NCBI GenBank assembly: GCA_027604665.1
Contig: JADGIZ010000395.1
Location: 1-14,447, forward strand
DNA length: 14,447 bases
Direction of reading: 5' to 3'
Origin: Polyrhizophydium stewartii
Lineage: Eukaryota > Chytridiomycota > Chytridiomycetes > Rhizophydiales
Part shown: piece after piece, positions 6,543 through 14,447 of the stretch
Numbering within the stretch: the first letter of the stretch is position 1
Layout of the letters: each line of letters opens with the position of its first letter
Program-made: the position numbers and the translations under genes
Notes under the pieces: model-generated
The model's input: the letters and a program-made list of their open reading frames with translations, nothing else
What the model was told of the DNA's origin: nothing
Databases searched by the model: none

Positions 6543-9453
6543 TCAGCGTTTGCCAAAGGTGCGCCCGGCGCCCGAGTTGGAGCGCCGCAGCCCGGGCGAT
6601 CCCTGTTCGCGATGCGTCATGAGCACTCCACAGGCACAAGTCAATCGGCAGCCGCAGCGGCTGACGCACCTTGATCGGCTCGTGCTGCGCAGGGCCGATA
6701 GCGCTGCTGGATTGCGGCATGTTGGTCGACATATTTGACCCGGTGCGCACGAGCCTTGCGAGCGACGACGCGTGCTGCGGCCGAGGCGAGAGACATTGGC
6801 TGCTTGACGACGGTCCTTTGGTTTCCGCCAGCGCGGTGAATGATCCAATAGCCTCCATGCTCTTGCTCGGACGTAGCCTGCCCGGCGAGTCCTCGGCACT
6901 GATCTGGCTGGCGGCATCCCGCGCCCGGGTCGGTGTCATTTTGGGCGATCCCTGCGGCGAGGCGGCGACGCTGACAACGTGCTCTTGGTCTGCACGCCTG
7001 CTTGTAAGGGGCTTTGCCGGCTGCACGATTCCCGACTCGATGTCGGCGGCCTTTCTGCGTGCATCTGTGCTTGAGCTGTTTGTATCGCAGCCAGCTTGAT
7101 CAGCTATGATTGGGCGACACGTGCACTGCCAGGCCCAGCGCCTCACCAGTCCTTGGAGCTCGGCATCTGCGGCTGTTTTTCGAGGGCATTGTAAAGGATC
7201 TTGGCAAGGTCTGCGCATCGGCAAGGTTATCCTCTGCGCGCGGCCGTTCAAGCCTTTTCAGCGCAAATCCACTCACTGATCCAGGGCTCGATTGTCAGCA
7301 TCATCGGGAAAAGGAGGAAGACGGTGACTCGGCGAGCGAGGAGACCAAAGAGAAGCATCACGGTCCAATAGGATAGTATTGGGATCCACACCACAGTCGT
7401 GGTGCTGAATGTGAGCAACTTGCTTCCGGCGAATTCGACAAGCACGACTGTGAAAAACAGAAGTGTCGACTGTATGGTGAGCTGGAGCAGCCTCACGACC
7501 TGCATGACGGGAGCATGGCTCCACAGCCGGGTGTCGCAAAGAAAGTGCGCCTCGTTGCCCGTGTCCCAGACGAGGAGGTCTGCACTCTGCGTCAAGTACT
7601 TTCGCCATGTTCGGGTCGGTTGCGCCTTTGCGCGGGCCTTGGCACAAAAGCCTAGTGGACATGTCTTTGCTTGGCGAATCAGCACGTGCTGAAGCAGCTG
7701 CCGACTGCCGAGGTGTGAAAAGTTTGCGCACTCGAACTCGGCCACGTAGTTGCGGACCGCGGCGTTGAGATCGGCAAGTCGGATCGCGGTCTGGCGGCCG
7801 TTGGTCAGTATGTGTGCGGCAGCGTCTTAAGGCGCTGCCCGCCACTCACGAGCGAGCCAGGGACACATGCTGTGTCTCCCACGCCGGCCTCGATCGAACG
7901 ACGCAGGATCTGAGCCGACAGAAGCTCGCACTCGCGCATCTGCGTCGCAATTGAGAACTTGTTTGTCCACCTGTCGGCATGTCCCAGCGGCTCAGTCAGC
8001 ATCGTGCACGGGGGCCCTAGAAAATGGATGCAGTCCACGCACGTTCCAGACACGAATCCAGTGAGACCGACGACGTCCTTTCTGCCCTCCATGCCGCATG
8101 CAAACTCGAACAGGCAGTTTTCGTATAGCACCGTGTCCGCACTGAACGCCACAACGCATACGCGGCGTTCCATGGCCTTGAAGACATCTCTGATCTCGGT
8201 GTAGGCCAGTCCCTGTTGAAAAACAAGGCAAGATACCACACTCAGCACCTATACACCAGCGGCTTCGCGATTTCCGCACTCTCGGCGCACCTGCGCGTTG
8301 CTGCGCGATCGCAGCAGCACAAAATCGATCTTGTCAAACTCGAGGCAGTGACGCAGCGGGTAGCCCTGCACCGGGTGCTCCTTGCGCTTGCACAGATACT
8401 GCATGATACGCAGGTACGCCTCTGTCTGCTCGTCGGCGTTGAAGCACAGGTAGATGGTGATGCTTTGGGGGTCATAAATGTTGCGCGTCGCAGACTTGAC
8501 TGCATTGAGAGCCGTCTCTGGGTCGTGGTCCGAGATTGCGACGACCAGAATCTGTTGCGCAAGCAATTTGACGAGCATATCAGGTTACATCATCTTCATC
8601 GTGAGGTCTGCCAACACGGCACGCACCATGTGTGGGAGCGTGTTGTTGGCGATTCGCGTCGCGATCTGGCGATCAGCCGACTCGATGTTGGTGGCGTTGT
8701 CCCAAACGTGGAAAACCATGGCGCCGCGCAGTCCAATAATGACCGCGACAAACAGAACGGCCGAGAAGCTCGCAAGCAGGATGTATGCGCTTGTCTGCAG
8801 CCGCGAAACGTCAGTCTGCCACTGAGTTGACGTAAAACAATGGGCAGACGCGCTTGCCTGCATTGATTGGGCCGAGACGAGAGCCAGAGTGTTCGCGGGG
8901 GCGAGCATTAAAATGACCGGGATGCACACCCAGCGCGCGGCAAGGAACACGAGAGATATTGCGATGGGGATGGCCTGGGATACGAGAGAGCCGTCGGGCG
9001 GCACTAAGCGTCAGCGCTTGCGCAAACACAACAAGATCGGCTTTGACAGTAAGCAAACAAACGGCACGCAGGGCCGCGCTCTCCACGCACCTTTTGTATC
9101 CCGCGCTTTGTCTCCATGGCGCGCGACAGGTCGGTGAGGAACACGCCGGTGAAGGCCGCAAAGTCGACGATGGCCGCCGTGAGGACGAGCGTCTGCACGT
9201 CGCGGAGCACCGAGTTGGTATCCCACGGCATTGCGCGGATGTACTCGACCTGCATACGCAGCGCCACGACACGGCGGGCGTCAGCAGACGCCTACGACGC
9301 ACAGCATTCGAGCGGCGTGGTGCTCACGAATGCATCAACGCTGAGCGCGCTGGTGAAGCTCTCGAGCGAGGTGCGCGTGTTGGCACTGGCGGCCGAGACG
9401 GAGGACAGCAGCATCGCGCCAACGAAGAGAACGCGAGACGTCTGCGAGGTCAT
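6543..9453 (-). CDS. Multi-pass chitin-synthase-like GT2 protein with degenerate catalytic motifs (11 exons)
   Basis: Relative of fungal chitin synthases, enzymes that make cell-wall chitin at the plasma membrane. Inferred exons are 9453-9328, 9249-9091, 8974-8858, 8794-8627, 8551-8291, 8212-8043, 7970-7850, 7790-7277, 7210-7147, 7075-6670 and 6602-6543, giving 721 aa. A signal-like N-terminus is followed by three predicted membrane segments before the GT core (about 191-460), three after it, and a Ser/Thr/Pro-rich tail from 566. Core landmarks are ILVVAISDHDPETALNAVKS, LTGFVSGTW, ACVPGSL at 368-374 and PLGFCAKARAK. The usual DxD appears as S301-A-D303, GEDR as G402-S-R-Q405, and QxxRW as Q442-S-A-D-L. 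Activity is therefore doubtful; a pseudoenzyme or regulatory subunit is possible. Intact reading frames and consistent splice sites argue against a decayed pseudogene. Exon joins are best supported in the core; the last three are less certain. Confidence 0.75.
7971..8042 (-). other. Stop-free 72-nt intron in the GT core
   Basis: GTGCGT donor, CTGAC branch site about 26 nt before the end, CCGACAG acceptor, phase 2. Splicing gives GFVSGTWTNKFSIATQ, matching the chitin-synthase pattern in which the GFV segment runs into the Q..E helix. Reading through it would insert 24 residues, including CVDCIHFLGPPC. Confidence 0.72.
8795..8857 (-). other. Second GC-AG intron, stop-free and a multiple of three
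   Basis: This 63-nt segment starts GCAAGC after CAG, has a CTGAC branch site about 18 nt before the end, and finishes CTGCAG. It can be read through as 21 codons. Splicing is inferred from the donor, branch and acceptor set and from the polar, Cys-containing insert it would otherwise place between two membrane segments. Confidence 0.6.
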
Positions 9454-9656
9454 GCGTGGGGCTCGTGAGGTCGCGAGCGCTTTGGGACGAGGGCACGCAC
9501 GGCGAGATTAAGTACCCGGCCGTGTGTTATTTGCAGCGAATGTTTGTTGACTAGCAAGTGTTGACCAGCGAGCACGAGAAATGGATGCAGATGCCCACGT
9601 CAATACCAGCGTCTGCGGCAGAGCCGGCCTTCGGCGCAAGCGCCAGCGCGGGATCA
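9454..9656. promoter_or_regulatory. Intergenic region between the small MLRQ-like gene and the GT2-like gene
   Basis: These 203 bases hold the 3' UTR of the upstream small gene and the presumed promoter of the GT2-like gene. No convincing TATA box, polyadenylation hexamer or extra gene is visible. A short AT-richer patch near 9505-9560 is the only compositional feature. Confidence 0.35.
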
Positions 9657-9899
9657 TCAGCGTCGTGCGGCAGCAGGCGATCCCGTGCGCTCAAACGCCT
9701 CAAGACGCTCGCTCCAGCTGCGGTCCTTGCGGCCAAAGCGGACACGAACGTCTGGGTCGTACAGCATCTTGTTGATGACAACTACGGCGCCAAACGTGAG
9801 CGCGCAGAGCGTCATGAAGGCGATCGGGTATCCCTCGAGCGGCATCAGCTTCAGCGCCCTGCGAATCGTCTTGCGGACTGGAAAATCAAATTGCGCCAT
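9657..9899 (-). CDS. Small MLRQ/B12D-like (NDUFA4-type) membrane protein
   Basis: An 80-aa single-exon gene. A basic N-terminus (VRKTIRRALK) leads into PLEGYPIAFMTLCALTFGAV, one hydrophobic segment at about residues 25-44. It is followed by a KMLYDPDVR motif and a charged, Trp-containing tail. This order, P-x-E-x-YP, one membrane helix, then a DP-V-R motif, resembles the NDUFA4/MLRQ/B12D family of small mitochondrial inner-membrane subunits associated with respiratory complexes. The start context ACCATGG is strong. A TATA-like ATAAAA sits 54-59 nt upstream. It is 160 bp past the stop of the P5B ATPase gene and 203 bp before the GT2-like gene, on the same strand. The ORF is convincing; the family call is moderate, and it could be an unrelated small mitochondrial protein. 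Confidence 0.6.
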   Translation of the reverse strand: MAQFDFPVRKTIRRALKLMPLEGYPIAFMTLCALTFGAVVVINKMLYDPDVRVRFGRKDRSWSERLEAFERTGSPAAARR

Positions 9900-9952
9900 G
9901 GTGTCGCCTCAGCCTAGGCTTCTCTCTCCCCACTTGCTCAAGTTCTCTGCCA

Positions 9953-9958
9953 TTTTAT
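9953..9958 (-). promoter_or_regulatory. TATA-like element of the small MLRQ-like gene
   Basis: The minus strand reads ATAAAA from 9958 to 9953, 54 nt before the start codon, a spacing close to that of the TATA box at 6483-6490. The same bases lie about 100 nt past the P5B ATPase stop and could instead serve in polyadenylation of that transcript. Confidence 0.45.
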
Positions 9959-10059
9959 GTGCGCCTGACCGCAGGAGGACCGCATGCGTGCGAAACTGGC
10001 GAAACAGATGCGCCAAGAGCGAGTTGATTCCCACAATGCAAGGCCAGGCAGCTTCTGCG

Positions 10060-13000
10060 TCATGCAGACGCAAATGACTCAAACTCCTGTTCGATAATCT
10101 TGTACAGCTTGCCGCGCTGGCGCCACTTGCGGCGCTTGATCTCGCGGAGCGTCTCGTCGGCGCCAGAGACGCCGCTGCTGTCGCGACTGACCTTGAAGCT
10201 TACAAAGTCGAGCGCGCGGGCACCGAAGCGCGCGAGATGCGGGAACACCCAGCGCTCCAGCAACCACGACAGCACAAAGTTGACGGCGCTCAGGCCAACG
10301 ACAAAGACGCGACCCTCGAATGGCATCGGCAGCAGGCCCAGTGTGCTGATCATCCACTCGGTCGGGGCAAGCGAAATGAACAGCGTGAGAACCGTCAGGA
10401 ACAAGAGCGTTGAGACGTACGGAACTAGCGGGTCGAGAAAGGACGCAACACGTGAAGGTGTGTCAGAAGCAACCGTGGCTACAGCTTAATCCAACCGCGG
10501 AGCCACCACGCACTGTTTTTCCAAACCGGCTCCTGATATGGGGGTCCGACTGTAAAGACCACGGCGACGATGATATACTGGAAGCAGCTGACCAAGAAAA
10601 TGGCCGTGTTCTCAAAGCTCTCGTACTCCTGGTTGTCCATGTCGCCGCGGCCCTCGTGGTACCACGGCTGAAGGCGCACCCAAAAGAAGACGGCAAACTG
10701 GAAGGCGACCTGGAGCACCACCTGGCCAACAAGGCTTGTCAGAACCTTTTTGCTGACGAGGCTGGCGGTCGGCCGCTTGCGGTCGATGCTCGGGTGCGGC
10801 CCCGTGCGGCCCATGAAGACTGCGATCGGGATGATGAGCGCCAAATCAATGTACATGAACTGGAAGTCGCCAATGTTCTGCCCGAGCGAGTAGAGCAGCG
10901 ACACAGAAGTGAACTGAATCAGCGAGTACAGTGCCATGTACTTGAAGCAGCTGAAAGACGTGACGAGCGCGACGCGACCCTCGCGGATGATGCGCAGCAC
11001 GCAGTCAAGGTCCTTGGACTTGGATGTGAACGGCGCGGCGACCGACGCCTCGGCCTCGGAAAGCGACAACCCCGTGTCGGCCGCCTTGAGCGCGCCGCAG
11101 TCGTTGGTGCCGTCGCCGCAAAAGCCGACGCAGTATCCAAGCCGCTGCAGATTCTCGACAAGAAAGTGCTTCTGGTCGGGCGACATGCGCGAGAACACCT
11201 GGCACTTAATCAGCATGCGTTCAAACGTCTCGTCGGGTGCAAAGTCAAGCATCCACTGAAAGACGTCGCCCGTGATGGCGAGCTCGTAGTTGCACGGGGA
11301 CTCTTGCGAAGCGGTTGACCGCGCGCGAAAGAAGCGGGGGATGGCGATCGTCGCAGGGGCGGGCGTGGGCGAGTGCGGCGCGGTGGGTGCGACCGACAGC
11401 GGCTTGAGCGTCGCATTGTCTAGCATTGCCCCGCTTCCGTCGACGTCTTCCCACACGATCTTGGCTGTCTCCTCGTGTGCCTCGCCCTCGACAAAGCGCG
11501 GCACAAACACCTTTCGAGCCGGGTCGACGAGTCCACACTCGCGCGAGACCGAGATGGACGTCAGAAGCGAGTCGCCTGCATCGCGGCGCGTCAGCAGCGG
11601 CCTTCCACATCCTTGCATAGATACATCACAAAGCGTTACGCACCCGTGCACATGATCTGGCGGATGCGGGCGTTGTACAGCGTTTGGACGACTGGCGTCG
11701 TCCCCGATTTGAGCTTGTTCTCAAAAACAATGAAGCCAAGGAACTGCAGGTCCGACTCGACGGTGTGGCGCTTCATCTTCATGGCGGCGGACCACGACAC
11801 GCCGTCGAGCTTGCGCCACGCGCACGCAATGACGCGATATCCATGATGCGTGTAGTCGCGCAGCTGGTCGTCAAAGTCGACGGGCAGCGACTCTGGCGCG
11901 CAGATGAGCCTGATGGCTTCGGGGGCTCCCTTGACAAAGACCTCGAGATCCCTCGAAGCAAATGGCGTGCCTCCGCCGAGTGGATCGTACGCGGCCGCGG
12001 TGAACATGTTGTGCGAGTAGCGCATGCGACGCACAATCACGCTCATGCGGCGCAGGCTGCTGACAAACTCAAAGGCACGCACGACGCCGAGCTCTGTAAA
12101 AACCTCGTCGTGGCTGAAGCGCATGCCGTTGCGTGCGCCGTTGACGACCGTATCAAAGTCGGGTGCCCATGGCGGGCGGACGACCATGGAGCTTGCGTGG
12201 CGGCTGGACCGACGACGCGAAAAGCTCGTGTTCGCCATGGCCTGGGCACCCACGTCCTCCTCGAGGTTCCATCCAGTGAAGTCGAACATCCGCAAGTCGA
12301 GCGGATCTCCCACGAGCGAGCCATGGACGACCTTGATCGAGTGGCAGGTTGCCATGGCGCAGATGATGAGCGGATAGGGGTAGTCGGACTCGGCGTTGGG
12401 ATGGCCCCCTTCGCGCGCCAGGAAGATGGACGCGCCAGAGAGATTGCCGAGCGAGCTGTGGGTGGCCGACAGGCTGCCGCGCGGCGAGATGGGGCCCGTT
12501 GGTTTGGCCGAAAAGTCAATCTGGTGGTTGACAACAGACCTTGGCATGAGGGCGTCGATGTTGCGGTAGAGTCGCGAGAAGCGCAGGGGCGTGCGCAAGG
12601 TTGCGTCGTCGGAGGTCGGCGTGTCGGTCTTGCTGGTGCGAGGCACGGTGAATCGGATGCCCAGGACATCGAGTCCCTCTTGTGTGAGCGTACCCGTCTT
12701 ATCGAAGCACATGACGTTGATCTTGCCGCAGATGTTAACTCGAGGTGGGCTTGTGCAAAAGATGTCGCCCTGGCGCAGCCGGCTGATGGCAAAGCTGGTT
12801 CCGATGGCGAGCGTTGCAGGGAGGGCGGGAGGCACAACGATGGTGATAAGGTCGAGTGCGCGCACCAGGATCGTGCCCCAACTCATGCCGAGCTGGATGA
12901 AAAAGTAGAGCGACGCGAGAAAGCCCAGGCACGAGATGAGCGCCAGCACGCCAATGAAGCGGAACGAGTCCTGATAGAACTTGAACTTGTTTGGACGCGG

Positions 13001-14447
13001 GAACAGGATCGAGCGCACGAGGCTTCCCTTGGTTGTGTTGAAGCCAGTGCGCACGACCAGGGCGATAGCGCCGCGCGGTGAGACGAGCGGGTCGAGTGGG
13101 GTGTGGCCGACGGACTCGTGCGACGACGAGGCGTTATCGTCCGAGGCAAACGCCTGCTCGGCGTTTGAAATGTAGGCGCTCGGAGTCGGCAGCGGGGGAG
13201 GAGCCGTTACGGGGGTCGCCGACGGAGTCAGCAGCGGCGGGAGCTTTGAGCCGGCACGCACGCGGATGATCTCGGTGCCCGAGAAGAGGAAGAAGCGCGA
13301 CATGCGGCTGCTGCTGGAAGGCTCCTCCTCCTCAAAGTCGATCGAGGCCAAATCTACATCAGTCGCGGGCGACTTTGAGACGGGTAGGCTCTCGCCCGTG
13401 AGCATGCTCTCGTTGACGATGCAGTCGCCTTGCAGCAAGATGGCGTCGCAGGGCACAATGGGCACGAGGCCTGACTCAAGCTCGACGAGGTCGCCGGGCA
13501 CGAGCTCTTCCGAGCGGCCGTAAGACCAGGCGCCGTTCCGCCAGTACCTGACCTGGCAGGTGAACTTGCTGAGCTCGCGGATGCGGCGCAGAGTGGTCTT
13601 TGTCTCGATGAGAGTGGCGATGGCGGATGTGGTGGAGATGATGAAGATGCAGGTTGCATAGTAGTAATACGAGTCGAGCGACCACAGGATGATGCTCGCG
13701 ATCTGGAAGACAAAGAATGGGTGCAGAACCTCGTCGACGAGCAGGCGCAGCGTGGACTTTTCCTGGATGTCGACGGCATTTAGGCCAAAGATGGTGTGCT
13801 TCCTGGCGAGGCCGGAGTCCGAGTCGCGGTGCGAGACGACGTACGCGACCGACTGCCAGCGGGGATCGCGCCAGATGTAGTTTGGGACGAAGCGGGCGGA
13901 AATGGGCTCGAGGATGAACTTGAAGTAGCGATACTCGAAGAAGTCGAGGGACGCGAGCGGGGTGTCGATGGGCGGGTGGATGCCTGGCGTCGACGTGTCA
14001 AAGAGTTGCGGAAAGGCGTCCGAGAGGCGGCCGGCAAAGGCGGCGGAGCGCACGGGCTCGAGCGACTGCTCGCCCCAGTGGTTCACGATGTGCACATGCG
14101 TGGCCTGGTGCATGGGGCACCTGCGCGTGCGCGTGAGGACCTCGAGGCGGATGTTCCAGCGACAGAGCAGGTAAAAGGCGCCGCCCGAGAGGATGCACAG
14201 CAGGCGGTAGACGGCGGTCGACAGCGGCGTCGCGATGCGGCCGGCGGCGACGAAGCTGAGGTCCTCGTCGACCTGGACCTCCTGCTTGAAGACGCCGTCG
14301 GAGAGCGGCTGGTATGCGGCGCGGGCAGACGTTGGCGGCAGCGCGCCGTATGTGGAGGCCGGACTGTGGGGCAGCAATGTGGAGGACGGGGATGCGGAGC
14401 GCAGCGGATGCAGCGGGGCCGGGCGCGGGGCGGGGGGCGGGGGGGGG
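10060..14447 (-). CDS. P5B-type P-type ATPase (Ypk9/ATP13A2 family), 5' partial
   Basis: An ATP-driven endomembrane transporter; characterised P5B relatives move polyamines across vacuolar or lysosomal membranes. Visible exons are 14447-11644, 11575-10514 and 10424-10060, encoding about 1,409 residues. The frame is open to the window edge with no in-frame ATG, so the start lies outside. The N-terminal part has the P5B Ma/Mb hydrophobic hairpin. The actuator motif LTGES is at 13402-13388. The P5B-defining PPALP in the fourth membrane segment is at 12832-12818. The phosphorylation motif DKTGTLT has its Asp codon at 12703-12701. KGAPEA marks the nucleotide domain, and CGDGTNDCGALKAAD the hinge. 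The C-terminal membrane segments cross the second intron. Introns 11643-11576 and 10513-10425 have GTGCGT donors, and the joins restore MCTGDS and WKNIPYVS. An about 60-residue Pro/Ser-rich insert precedes the VVRTGFNTTKG motif. All catalytic motifs are intact, so it is probably active. Confidence 0.93.
14414..14447 (+). repeat. G-rich terminal tract with G-quadruplex pattern
   Basis: Five runs of three or more G, separated by one to three bases, end the window. The tract is on the template strand of the P5B ATPase gene, where it would encode Pro/Ala-rich residues. It could form a G-quadruplex. Equally, it could be low-quality poly-G at a contig end, as produced by two-colour sequencing chemistry. 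Confidence 0.5.

Noticed and set aside
6543..7251. Unspliced C-terminal frame of the GT2-like gene running to 6394
   Set aside because: It would read through the TATA box and start codon of the next gene. A GTGCGT...AACAG intron (6669-6603) gives a short basic tail and a stop at 6543 instead.
11684..13081. 465-codon plus-strand ORF
   Set aside because: Antisense shadow of the P5B ATPase core; its length is explained by GC-rich codon structure.
14375..14377. Start codon for the P5B ATPase at 14377
   Set aside because: The codon is TTG, and the frame stays open to the window edge without any ATG, so the true start is outside the window.
1..14447. tRNA, rRNA, CRISPR array, transposon ends or a prokaryotic operon
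   Set aside because: No cloverleaf, rRNA-like core, regular short repeats, inverted-repeat termini or transposase motifs were seen. Pervasive spliceosomal introns rule out a prokaryotic origin.

Overview
The window is nuclear DNA from a GC-rich fungus. Six protein-coding loci can be rebuilt from short spliceosomal introns of about 57-116 nt. These introns have GTGAGT, GTGCGT, GTACGT or GCAAGC donors and CTGAY or CTAAC branch sites. A Zn2Cys6 transcription factor, a chitin-synthase-like protein and a fungal P5B ATPase point to Fungi. Very compact spacing, GC richness and a fungal copy of a mainly bacterial PAS-like family make an early-diverging 'zygomycete' lineage such as Kickxellomycotina plausible, but that placement is inference. 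The odd length, the open gene at the right edge and a poly-G right end suggest the window may be a whole assembly contig.

Layout, left to right. Positions 1-150 hold a truncated second copy of the Zn2Cys6 zinc-cluster exon, missing its sixth cysteine and stopping soon after. Positions 220-2452 (-) encode an eight-exon RluA/RPUSD4-type, probably mitochondrial, RNA pseudouridine synthase. Positions 2453-2846 are a divergent promoter region. Positions 2847-5309 (+) encode a Zn2Cys6 regulator with one 90-nt intron. It converges, across 120 bp, on a block of four minus-strand genes. In transcription order these are: 10060-14447, a P5B cation/polyamine-type ATPase, 5' end outside the window; 9657-9899, a small MLRQ/B12D-like membrane protein; 6543-9453, an 11-exon multi-pass GT2 protein resembling chitin synthase but lacking several catalytic signatures; and 5430-6425, a PAS-like protein with a CxxCK...HxxCxxC metal-binding-type tail.

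Together these are a mitochondrial RNA-modification enzyme, a probable mitochondrial inner-membrane subunit, an endomembrane transporter, a membrane glycosyltransferase relative, a putative sensor and a transcription factor. Nothing proves they act in one pathway. The most distinctive pair is the degenerate chitin-synthase-like protein and, 117 bp downstream, the bacterial-style PAS-like protein. Other points of interest are the broken zinc-cluster duplicate, two GC-AG introns sharing the same donor hexamer, and three stop-free introns whose lengths are multiples of three.
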